DNA from: Clarireedia homoeocarpa
Lineage: Eukaryota; Ascomycota; Leotiomycetes; Helotiales; Rutstroemiaceae
DNA length: 64,000 nt
Reading direction: 5' to 3'
Assembly: GCA_001465935.1 (NCBI GenBank)
Contig: LNKV01000002.1
Coordinates: 1,302,001 to 1,366,000 of the forward strand
Positions 1 to 9,947 of the stretch are shown here, one piece after another. Positions within the stretch are counted from its first letter, which is position 1. Every line of letters starts with the position of its first letter. The notes under the pieces are model-generated. The model did no database searches, was not told the origin of the DNA, and saw nothing but the letters and a program-made list of their open reading frames with translations. A program made the position numbers and the translations under genes.

Positions 1-2684
1 AGATGCGGTAGAACGGGACAAATTCTTGGTCCAACAGTTATATCTGAGAAACCGAACGCCCTCTTCCAAGAATCATTCTTCCCCGAACGGTAAGGCCTTT
101 CAGCCCCACCATCGCTTCGACTCGAGTCTCTTTCCAAATCACCCGTTTTCTTCTCCGAGTTCAGAAGCGCCTTATTGTTGTTTGAATCGTAGTTGGTTGG
201 CATTTTTGAGTCTTGGGCATTCAACGCCATTTTCTAGAGGAGAAACTAGAGTTGAAAGTCAGAAACGAGGATTCATATAGACGAGTAGAAGGGCTTTTTA
301 AAAGGTACATGATATCTATCTATCTTTGGGGCAGTCAAAGAACCAATGGCGCAAAGTGCGCGAAGTGTGCAACAATTGCGCCATGTAACAAATATGAAAT
401 ATGAAGCTTACTGGACTATTGGTGAATAGTGAGTTAGGTGAAAGGCGAGTACTTGTATACTCTGCATTAATGGCGGCGAATTGTATCTGAGTGGTGCGAT
501 TTCCCGTGTTGACAAGAAAAGAAGGAAGTCTGGATGCGTGTGACGAGGACTTGATTACTCGTACATAGATAGGCTGGTTGACGCTGGTTGAAGACATACA
601 AAAGATATTCTAAGAACACAGACACAACCACACAAAGCAAAAAGAGGCTGTAAAGTATGGACTTTGAGGTAGGATGAGATGTGGTGAGGCGAGGTGGTGA
701 GAGGTAGGTTTGTATGGATGAGTGAGAGTGTATGAGTGGACGAAGTGGAAAATAAGACCAGAATTTAAAGTGACAATCTAGGCTCTCCGATCATCTTCAT
801 CTTCATTAGTGATAGGCCAATTCAGCCATTCTCGAGCCATTCATTCTCCCATTCGTAAACACATTGCGAACGGTGCCACTTGCTTTCCCAGGTAGTGCAT
901 GCACATTCGCTAGCTCGGCCAGGTTTGCTCTGCATGCTTACGGGGAGCCGAGTTGTGGGTAGAGTCGGGGCGAGAAGGCGGGAGGGTTGAGAGATATGGT
1001 ACAGTAAGATAAGCTCTGCAGAACCAAGTTAGCCGGTGGTTCTCTGCACAGACAGCCGCCATTCGATTTTTGCGATGGCTTCCTCCCCCACGTCCAAAGG
1101 GTTGGCCGCATATGCGATGCGATGATGCTTGCTGCACTGCACAAGATCTCAGCTTATGGAACTCTTCGAAAGATTCTCCTACCAAGTCTCACTCGGAAGT
1201 TACGCCGAGTAGTTTTCACGCGAACAATTGTCCGGCTGGAAAAAGTGAATAAAAAATACATGGTACGGAAGTACGTTCATTACTTTTCGCCGTGGGACTA
1301 GTAGCCTTACAGCAATGTACAAATCTTGATGTGATATCCGGCTTTCATGACGTGCTAGGAAGACTGGCTGGCCACTGGTGGCGCAGGAGAGCAAGAAAAC
1401 CTGAAATAAATGAAGTGGCACGTGACTGTGGTTATTGGAATTATCTAACACATAGCAAGTAGGTCTGGAGGTCTTTCCTCTTTGCATATAGTGTGCTTCG
1501 GTCGTTCCGATGGAGTTCAAGGTTGTTATGTAACATGTAGAGGGGATGGTAGCGATTCTTAGGATTTGGAATGTGTGGTGATCTACATGTTGAGGTAGTA
1601 TTGCATGTGGTGGGGTTCACGTCATGTCCTACCTGTGTAACTACATTACATCGAGGATAGAATCTAGGCTGAATCGTTCCCACGTAACATGCAGCCCTAA
1701 AATATGTATACCCAATGCACACACAGTACTTCGTACTCATATCATAGTTACATATCACAACACAAGTAAGTCTGCCTTAAGTCGTGTCTGTTTGTAAATA
1801 CCTGCGTTTGATCGATCCGGTGAAACATGCAGATAAAAAAGCCGCCTCTCTCGGGCGTGCAAGAAGGTGCACCTCTCCCGTCTTTATGCCTGCGAAGGCT
1901 ATGTACAGGTGTCGCACGGGATATATCGCCCTTAGGCACATTATCTCACCAGTCTGCCTTTGGCTGTATGTTCATGTCACAATGTTGCATCTCCCATGGT
2001 GGTACTTGTGAGCTAACTAGTCCCCGCGCGTTGTATCAGTGTCAGTGTAGTAGAATGGGATCGTTAGGAATTAGGCGTGACATTTTACTTCTCTGGCTGG
2101 TTAGAACGACAATGGAAGAGGATAGAGTGTCTCATATACGTGAGGTTGTATACCTATTAGATACCGCAGGCAGAGTGAGAGGAGGAAGTATAACTAGAGA
2201 GCAGAGTAAATAACAAGAATGACATCCTTTGAATTTTCTGTCCTCATTACAAATACCGTGGAACATCATATCGTACCAACCATTCCAACCATAGCTGACC
2301 CAGTTTTCCGTACCGCACCTCCCAACCTCACCTCCCACCAAATCAGAGATCTATTCCCATTTGTAGCGAAAAGAAAGAAACTCAAGAGGAAAAAGTTGGA
2401 AAAGCATCAGTGCGTAGAAATAGGACAGATGAAGCAAAGGAAGAGGATCAAAACGTGAACAAGTCTTTTCCCGTACCAGAAAGACGGCCATCATGTGCTA
2501 GTGTACCTGTCTGTTGTTCCCACCAACTGCTAATCTTACATGTAACGTGATACGCTCAACGTCTAACGCGCATGAAAAAAGCGAGTGACTTCTTCAAATA
2601 TGGATCTCTCACATTCCTTGAGTTTGGACTAAGCTGTGGGGAAAAAAGATCACATGGTGAGGGACAGATTCAGTACATCGAAGT
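1..2684. other. gene-free left edge
   Basis: No convincing gene is visible in this 2.7 kb. The short ORFs (the longest is 128 codons, 1827-2213 plus) have no recognisable domain and no splice-linked partners. Positions 2-280 are open on the plus strand and could be the tail of a gene entering from the left. The encoded sequence quickly becomes Ser/Pro-rich and unremarkable, so I do not call it. Confidence 0.5.
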
Positions 2685-3778
2685 CTAAGCACGCGAAGCC
2701 TTCTCAGGCTCGCGATTGAAGACTGTCTTGACTTCATTCCAGTACCGGGTGGTATCGGCTGCTGCTTTATCTTCATAGACCTAAACGGCTACCGTTAGTA
2801 AGGAAAAGATAAAGTAGATGAGATTGAAGAGACTAACCTTGCGCTGAGCAGGGGGAAGAGCTTTATACTCTGTCGAAATCAGTTTGAGAGCCTCAACGCC
2901 TGCAATACCTGCGAAGTCTCCTGATGCAAATCTATCTTTGACGAATATGGGCCAGGCACCCATTGGATGAGAAGGGATACGCTCGTCAGAAAGGGCTCTC
3001 GGTACTTGTTTGCCGGTCATCTTGCGTAAGGCTGCGCGAGCATTGTTTGCTAGGCGAATCTCATTGGGTGTGTGTGTTGCGAGCCATTTCTTCAGAGCGA
3101 CCTCATTGGCAGCCTTGTTCTCGTTGGCGGTGTGATTGAGGCGCTAGATGAATTGTTCAGTATGAGATGTAGTGGGGAAAAGATGTCTTATATACGCACC
3201 TCAATTTCTGATGCGCTGAGCGCCTTGAGCTCCGCATTGGCTTTCAAAAATTTATCTTTGCCGCTTTGTCCTTTGAGATTGGAAGTCATGAAAACAGCAC
3301 GAGCTGTAATTGGCTTGGCTTCTGGCTCTTCAGCAAGAAGTGCAGCCTCCCTCAATTGCTTTCTCTTTCTGAAAGCAAGCACACTTTCTTTCACGGGCTT
3401 CTTCGTTCTGGCCTTGGGCTTTGGCTTTGGCTTTGGCTTTGGCTTAGCTTTTGCCTTCTTGACTGGTTTCTTCACAGCTTTCTTCGCAGGTTTCTTCGCG
3501 GGCTTTTTAGCAGCAGATTTGGTTGTTGCAGTTTTTTTCGCAGCTGGCTTTTTCGTAGCTGCTTTTGTCGCAGCGGGCTTCTTAGCTGGTGCAGATTTTG
3601 TCGCAGTAGCATATGAGCGACGCGCTAGGAATGATAGCAACGAACTGGGAGAGATGAATGTGGCATTTTGGTGAGCCTCAACGCGTTGTAACTGCGAGGT
3701 GCTAGCAAGAAAGCGGGTTGAAGAGGGGTGCAATCCAACAACTCTCTTGATCGCTGCGCGGCTTATGCTCGACAGCAT
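2685..3778 (-). CDS. mitochondrial HMG-box DNA-packaging protein (Abf2/mtHMG1-like)
   Basis: Three coding exons are read on the minus strand: 3778-3200, 3143-2838 and 2780-2685. GT/AG junctions join them in frame to give 326 aa. The first ~60 residues are rich in Arg, Ser and Ala with few acidic residues, like a mitochondrial presequence. A long Lys/Ala/Pro tract follows (about residues 60-125), including a (KP)n run, of the kind that binds the DNA backbone. Exon 2 carries HMG-box-like sequence: a helix around LKKWLATHTPNEIRLANNAR, then a second box beginning IPSHPMGAWPIFVKDRF, ending with TRYWNEVKTVFN. In the Abf2/TFAM family such proteins compact mitochondrial DNA. The gene is divergent from prp5. 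Exons 2 and 3 are supported by frame continuity. The family assignment is by pattern recognition; a chloroplast or histone-H1-like reading is less likely because of the presequence and box motifs. Confidence 0.8.
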
Positions 3779-4223
3779 TGTAAATGAATAAAGCGTGGCG
3801 GCTCTGTAGGTTAGGATGGTTTCAGAAAGTAATTGATTGGAATGTAGAGAAGGATGGAGCTTGACTGTGCATACAATTGCTGCAGTGATGTTGCCCGCAC
3901 AAAGTTAAATTACACTAAGAGGGGTGGAAAGCTACCTCACGTGCCTGGTACACTTTAAAGTCCGTGCGCACTCAATCTCCCGCCAAGCGAAGCTACAGCA
4001 AATCTAACCTGCGGAATTATCTTCAACTGTGCAACTGACTGACTGCAACCCCCCTCCAATCGACGGGACATACACCAATCCTAGCCGTTCGGACATACAT
4101 TTTCGATACTTAATCGTAGCCGTTTGTATTTGGAGCAAAGGAAAAACTAATTTCTTGTTGTTTGATCCTGCCTAAAGAGTAGTTCTACCCGTTGAAATAT
4201 CCTATACCATATTCGGGCGAAGG
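3779..4223. promoter_or_regulatory. shared divergent promoter, mtHMG / prp5
   Basis: This 445-bp region separates two divergently transcribed start codons and has no ORF of its own. It contains pyrimidine-rich stretches, the CACGTG motif at 3938-3943 and the leader before the prp5 ATG. Both promoters must lie here or inside the neighbours' leaders. Confidence 0.5.
3938..3943. promoter_or_regulatory. CACGTG (E-box/Cbf1-type) palindrome in a divergent promoter
   Basis: A perfect CACGTG hexamer lies in the 445-bp spacer between the mtHMG gene (minus, start 3778) and prp5 (plus, start 4224). bHLH factors such as Cbf1 bind this site in fungi, but a hexamer also occurs by chance. A functional role is inference from position only. 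I see no TATA box in the spacer. Confidence 0.3.
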
Positions 4224-7200
4224 ATGGCTCGGCACAGGGACTCTCGCTCACCATCGCCAACAGGAAGCCACCACTCCTCGAGACGAAGCCGAAGAGATGA
4301 CGATGGTAGAAGAGATCGAGATCGTGAACGAGATCGGAGAGATGATATCAGAGGACAGAGGCGACGAAGCCGTTCTAGAAGTCCTGATGTAAGCTAGCCC
4401 TATGATCCTCCTCATATCTACTTTAGTTCCATGGCTAATAATTTCCAGCGACGTGACCGTGACCGAGATGTCCATCGGAGAAGGGACCGTTCTATAGGAA
4501 GAGCAGGTGACGATTATTACAGATCTGCTCGCCGCGATAGATCTCGAGATCGCAGAGATAGATATGCCGAGAGAGAGCGATCGCCTGATAGAAGACGGCG
4601 TAGGAGCAGAGAACGAGATTATCGTGACAGGCGAGACGATTCCTATGACAGGGCTCGAAGACGCCGCGAGGATTCTACTGACTCATGGTCCCGTAGCAGA
4701 GGAGATGACAATCGCGGACAAACCCCTAACAGGTCGAATAGCGCGAAGCCAAGTGATGTATGTCTGCCCTTATTGATACTATCTCTTGCAATCACTCACA
4801 CGTATCTACAGCCTCCCAAACCAGCAGCCTCTGCGGTGAAAACCGAAGAACAGAAGAAAGCAGAACGTCTAGCTAGGACAGAGGCATGGAAGAAGAAGTT
4901 GGCCGAAGACAAGGAGCGCAAGGAGAGAGAACTCGCTGCTGGAGGCACCCGGAAGTTACTAGACGATATAGACCAGAGGGCTAATGGATCCCCTGCCATC
5001 GTGTCGCCGAACTCTCCTGCGACACCTACGACTCCGGCAACTCCAGCTGATCTTGCACCACCAACGAATTATGCCGGAAAATTCGACCCTAAGGCAATTG
5101 CTAAGAAGGCAGTAGCTAGTTCAAGCAGTGCGAATACACTTGGAAAGAATGTTCCCATGAAAGAGTTATCTAAAGCGTCCGCCACCTTAAATTCTACGGT
5201 CAAAGGATTACAAGCTGACAAAAAGCCAACAGCTTTCAACAGCACTTCAAAAGGTAAGCACAGGGGATATTGTAACAATATTGGCCAAATAGCTAATGAT
5301 TATGTTTTAGCATCTGCGTTACCTAAGACGAGAGGTAACCTCAACGCTTTCGGGCTTGGGGCTAAGACACAGACTGATACGGAGAAAACTTCTCAGAAAC
5401 GTGCACTGGATTTTGATGAAGAGGAAGGATCAAGGAAGAAACTAGAAAAGCTACCGACCCTACAAATGGCAAACTCCGCGGATGATGATGCTGCGCTCGC
5501 TAACAGTGCTGAGGGACAAGATGATGACGACGATGAAGGCATGGAAGCTGCTGGTACCGAAGAAGAAGCTGCTGCTGCAGCAAGAGCCGCTGCGGAAAAG
5601 CGTGAAGAGCGACTGCAAGAACAACAGGATGCCGAAAATCAAACGCATACAAACGGCGATGTCAAGATGGAGGATGCGCCCAACGTTCAGGCTGAGTCCA
5701 CAGCTATGGAAGAAGATGAAGAAATCGATCCATTAGACGCTTTCATGGAAAAAATGGGCGATCCATTCGCATCTCCGAACAACGACACAAACTTTGTTAG
5801 AAAGCAGAATACAGCGCAGCCGCAAGAACCGGAAGCTCTGTTCGGAGACGACGACGTTGACTTTAAAACAATGGATGCCGATCCCGATGATATCCTTGCT
5901 ATGGCTAGCAAAGCTAGGAAGAAGAAAGATATCCCAACCATCAATTATGCGAAATTGGACCTTCCCCCTTTCAGGAAGAACTTTTACACTGAGCCTGCAG
6001 AGCTTGCGGATATGACCGAAGTGGAGCTCAATGATCTAAGACTCGAGCTTGATGGTATTAAAGTAGCCGGTAAGGATGTTCCCAAGCCTGTTCAAAAGTG
6101 GTCTCAATGTGGTCTTGATGTAAAATCACTGGATGTTATTAAGAAGCTCGAGTACGACCGACCGACCTCCATTCAAATGCAGGCGATTCCAGCTATCATG
6201 TCGGGTCGAGATGTCATCGGCGTTGCTAAGACAGGATCGGGTAAAACCATCGCTTTCCTGTTACCAATGTTCCGTCACATTCGCGACCAACCGCCACTAG
6301 AAGGCTCAGATGGGCCAATTGGTTTAGTTATGACACCTACAAGAGAACTTGCAACTCAAATTCACAAAGAGTGTAAGCCTTTCTTGAAGGCAATGGGACT
6401 TCGTGCCGTGTGTGCATATGGTGGTGCGCCTATCAAAGACCAAATTGCCGATCTCAAAAGGGGTGCTGAAATAATCGTCTGTACACCTGGAAGAATGATT
6501 GATCTATTGGCAGCCAATTCTGGTAGAGTTACAAACCTTCGACGTGTCACTTATGTTGTTCTGGATGAAGCTGATCGCATGTTCGACATGGGTTTTGAGC
6601 CTCAAGTTATGAAGATCTTCAACAATATACGGCCGAACAGACAAACAATTCTTTTCTCGGCTACCATGCCACGTATCATGGATGCATTGGCTAAGAAGAC
6701 GCTTCAATCCCCAGTGGAGATTGTAGTAGGTGGCAGGAGTATTGTTGCCCCTGAAATTACCCAGATTGTTGAGGTCCGAGAAGAGAAGGAGAAGTTTCAT
6801 CGTCTTCTGGAATTACTTGGAGAGCTCTACAGCGAAGACGAGGATGCTCGCACACTTATCTTTGTCGATCGTCAAGAAAAGGCTGATGACTTACTTAAGG
6901 ATCTTATGCGAAAGGGCTATCCTTGCATGTCTATTCATGGTGGTAAAGATCAGATTGATCGCGATTCGACCATCGATGATTTCAAGGCCGGTGTTGTACC
7001 TATCATGATTGCTACTTCGGTAGCTGCTCGTGGGTTAGATGTAAAGCAACTTAAACTGGTTGTCAACTTCGATGCGCCAAATCATTTAGAGGACTACGTT
7101 CATCGTGCGGGTCGAACAGGTCGAGCTGGAAACACCGGCACTGCCGTTACTTTCATTACAGAAGAACAGGAACAATATTCAGTAGGTATCGCGAAGGCAC

Positions 7201-7985
7201 TTGAGCAATCGGGTCAGCCAGTACCAGAAAGGCTCAACGAGATGAGGAAGTCATTCCGCGATAAAGTCAAAAGCGGCAAGTCCAAAGACAGTTCTGGCTT
7301 TGGTGGAAAAGGTTTGGAACGTCTCGATGACCAACGTGAAGCGGCTAGAAATCGTGAGCGCAAAACTCACAAGACCGATGGTGATGATGACGATGAAAAG
7401 GAAGACAAGAAAGATGACGATGTTGTCCTTAAAGCTGCATCTGTCGTTCAACCTGCTTCTGCACCCGCTCCGAAATTGCTCGGAGTACCAAAGGGTATTG
7501 ATCTTGATGGAGATATCACAGTCCATCGTACAGAAACTGCAGCATCATCAGGTGGATCTAAGAATCCCCTCGATAAAGTCTCATCTGCCATCGAGGCTAT
7601 CAATGCCCGTCTTAACAAGACTGGTCAACTGCGCTCAGGCGTACCAATCGACAATAAAGGACCTGATGCTGGCGCTTTCCATGCAACATTGGAAATTAAT
7701 GATTTCCCACAAAAGGCTCGGTGGGCTGTCACAAATAGAACAAATGTTGCTAAGATCCTTGAAGCTACAGGCACGTCGATCACTACGAAAGGTAGTTTCT
7801 ATCCGGCTGGGAAAGAGGTGCAACCGGGTGGTGATCCTAAATTGTATATCTTGGTGGAAGGCGATACTGAGGTGGTCGTTACTAATGCTATGAGGGAGTT
7901 GATGAGATTGTTGAAAGAGGGTACAATGGCTGCGGCGGATCAGGAGGGTAGAGCGCCGGCTAGTGGTAGATATACAGTTACTTAA
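4224..7985 (+). CDS. prp5: pre-mRNA-processing ATP-dependent RNA helicase Prp5
   Basis: Four coding exons (4224-4388, 4449-4757, 4812-5253, 5311-7985) give 1196 aa. The product is a DEAD-box ATPase that remodels U2 snRNP at the branch site during prespliceosome assembly in the nucleus. The N-terminal ~150 residues are an RS/RD-rich low-complexity region, followed by acidic and Ala-rich stretches. The Prp5/DDX46 signature DPLDAFM lies at about 445-451. The helicase core shows a Q-motif region (TSIQMQAIP), Walker A AKTGSGKT (611-618), DEAD (724-727), SAT (755-757) and motif VI HRAGRTGR (903-910). A KH-like C-terminal region follows. The start at 4224 (MARHRDSRSPSP) gives the usual RS-rich N-terminus. 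The second and third introns (54 and 57 nt) are multiples of three without stop codons, so retention would add 18 or 19 residues rather than truncate. Confidence 0.95.
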
Positions 7986-8402
7986 GGTGGCTGGGGGGAT
8001 GGGAAAAAGGAGGGTTGTAATATGAAAATGGATATGAATATTATCGCCATTTATACTTTTATTGTTATGCACTTGACCGGGTGGTAAGGATAGATGCATG
8101 CCTCCAGGTGAAATGTCAACCCACCACTTAAACATCCATAACCCGATCTCCTTCTTCGTCTGTTTGCATCGTTCCAGATGCTTCCCACACCTCTATCCAA
8201 ACACGGTCATACCTGTATCAACAACTCTCCTCCAGAAAGCTAATATCATGCATGCAGCCCGCCAATCAATGGAAGCCATAAACTCCAAAACCCGCGATTG
8301 CGTTCTCCAAACTCCCGGAGTAAAATAATCAAAAGGGTGTCGACCCCCCTTCCCGCCCGATACCCCAACATCGCTAAGTCATGTTTCCATCCGGATTCCA
8401 TC
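7986..8402. other. convergent 3' spacer between prp5 and the MGNCC gene
   Basis: These 417 bp lie between two convergent stop codons and presumably hold both 3' UTRs. An AT-rich run (TATGAAAATGGATATGAATA, near 8021-8040) could serve polyadenylation of prp5. No ORF is supported. Confidence 0.4.
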
Positions 8403-8927
8403 TCAATTGTACGCCCGGGTCTGCGCTCCCTCATCCGCCGCCCGCGCTAACAACTCGTTCCGACTCGCTTCTTCTAGTGTGTCGATTCGCGTCTGCTTCT
8501 TCTGTTCTTGCAGCTGCGCGCCGAGTTTTCCTTTGGCTTTGTTGGAGCTGCGCATACGTGCCTGATGGGGGTGGGTGGGTTAGCTTGTTTGTTTGGAGGT
8601 GTGGGTTGGGGGGAGGGGAAATGGCTGTGCATAGGAGGGACTGGGACATTTGCGGAGCGGCGATGCTTGGGAATGGGGAATACAGAAGGGATAGGAGAAG
8701 GGGGATAATACCTCAGCAGCTTCCGCCGCTTTCCTCCGCGCATCGCTCGCTTCGTCGCTGCTAGGAGAAGATCCACCAAGAGTTCGAGGGGGTCCGCCGA
8801 CTTTCTTAGGGACGCTTGAAGTGGTTTTTTGGTTTGATGGGGGTGTGGGCGCGGAAGAGGAGAGTGTGCGCCCAGGTTGGGAGAAGGGGTCGGTGGGGTC
8901 GGACGAGTTGCTACAGCAATTGCCCAT
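8403..8927 (-). CDS. small predicted N-myristoylated/palmitoylated protein (MGNCC N-terminus)
   Basis: Two exons (8927-8712 and 8561-8403) join at GTATTA...CATCAG with a perfect GCTAAC branch site and give 124 aa. The protein begins MGNCCSNSSDP. Gly2 followed by two Cys is the classic dual myristoylation/palmitoylation pattern, so membrane attachment is expected. A Ser/Pro/Thr-rich linker follows. The C-terminal half is a charged helix: DEASDARRKAAEAAE runs across the intron into ARMRSSNKAKGKLG and then QLQEQKKQTRIDTLEEA. This architecture (lipidated MG-C start, then an Arg/Lys/Ala helix) resembles small VCP/p97-interacting protein (SVIP), but the match is weak and the name is not assigned. 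The second exon is in the frame that none of the longer ORFs use. It is chosen because phase, branch site and helix continuity all agree. Confidence 0.7.
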
Positions 8928-9315
8928 GACCGGATTTGGTTTGGGGAGAGAGTCGACGCTGAGGGTGAGGGGGAGGGTGTAGTAGATTGATATATGAACG
9001 TAGGCTACAAGTGAATAAGAATGGTCATAAAGAATAGTATCTAATGTTCAAAAGGCCTCTATGTCATTCTGCCAAGTCGAATGAGGCTGTGTACAGGTGG
9101 GATAAATGAGAATTAATGGATGGAAGTAAGTTAGTCCGGTTGATAAGAGATCTTTTCCGAGGTCAGCCTTCTTCCCTGTTCATGCGCGTGACGAGGCAGG
9201 CTCGCACGCTTGTTACCGATAACACATGGCTCGGGCACGTGTGTGCTAGATGCAACAAAAGATCTACTGTTGGTTGTGCGAAAGTAGTAAGGCGAGGAAA
9301 GGAGACTGGAACAAA

Positions 9316-9351
9316 CGGAAGAGGACTCTGGAACGGAAGAGGACTCTGGAA
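9316..9351. repeat. 18-bp tandem duplication, two copies
   Basis: The unit CGGAAGAGGACTCTGGAA occurs twice head to tail. It lies upstream of the Zap1-like gene and downstream of no coding sequence. Replication slippage is the simplest origin. Confidence 0.85.
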
Positions 9352-9572
9352 CAGAACATCTCGGGAACGAAATGAAGGGCAATCAGATCGACTCTGGACG
9401 GGACGTTTGTAATAAAAGAAGTCTTACATACATCCTCAGCTGGAGTAAGTTATTTCATTTATCTTCCCGACATTCCCCTTGATTTTCAGTTTTACGTCAA
9501 CTGAGGATTGTTCTCAAGATCTTATGTATGCGCTCACCGGCTCCTCGTTCTCGCTTATGTCATAGTTCTATG

Positions 9573-9596
9573 GTCGGCAGGTCGGCAGGTCGGCAG
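9573..9596. repeat. 8-bp tandem repeat, three units
   Basis: The unit GTCGGCAG is repeated three times in the spacer upstream of the Zap1-like gene. Confidence 0.85.
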
Positions 9597-9947
9597 CGGA
9601 AGAATCTAATTGAAAATCACAAGTACTGTACCTTGTTGGATACAAACCTTTACTACACAGCGATTCGCTCCTTCACGGGCGAAGAGGGAATTCTAAATTC
9701 TACCCCACGACAAAACTTTCCCCGACCCGTCGCAACCGGCCGCAACTTGTCGCACTTTGCATAGGACGCACAGAACCAGCTGCGCTCGAGCTCAATATCC
9801 AACGTTGATCAAAGATTGTCAACGGCTATCGCATAAACTGTCTACTCCATCGTTTGATAGGTTGATCGATCTACCGCATAACCTTGCCATCTCCGATCCA
9901 CCGCATATTATATCCGAGCAAGCGCAACCGCAAGCGCAACCGCAATC

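Larger units (their letters stand above)
8928..9947. promoter_or_regulatory. divergent spacer, MGNCC gene / Zap1-like gene
   Basis: This 1.0-kb spacer lies between two divergent genes. It holds two short tandem repeats (9316-9351 and 9573-9596) and ends in a CGCAACCGCAAG-rich leader directly before the Zap1-like ATG. I do not see a clear zinc-responsive element of the ACCTTNAAGGT type. Confidence 0.4.

Noticed and set aside
2..280. Open frame at the left edge
   Set aside because: It could be the tail of a gene outside the window, but composition decays quickly and no domain is visible.
3266..3674. Long plus-strand ORFs opposite the mtHMG gene
   Set aside because: These are Leu/Phe/Trp-rich shadows of the Lys/Pro/Ala repeat coding sequence on the other strand.
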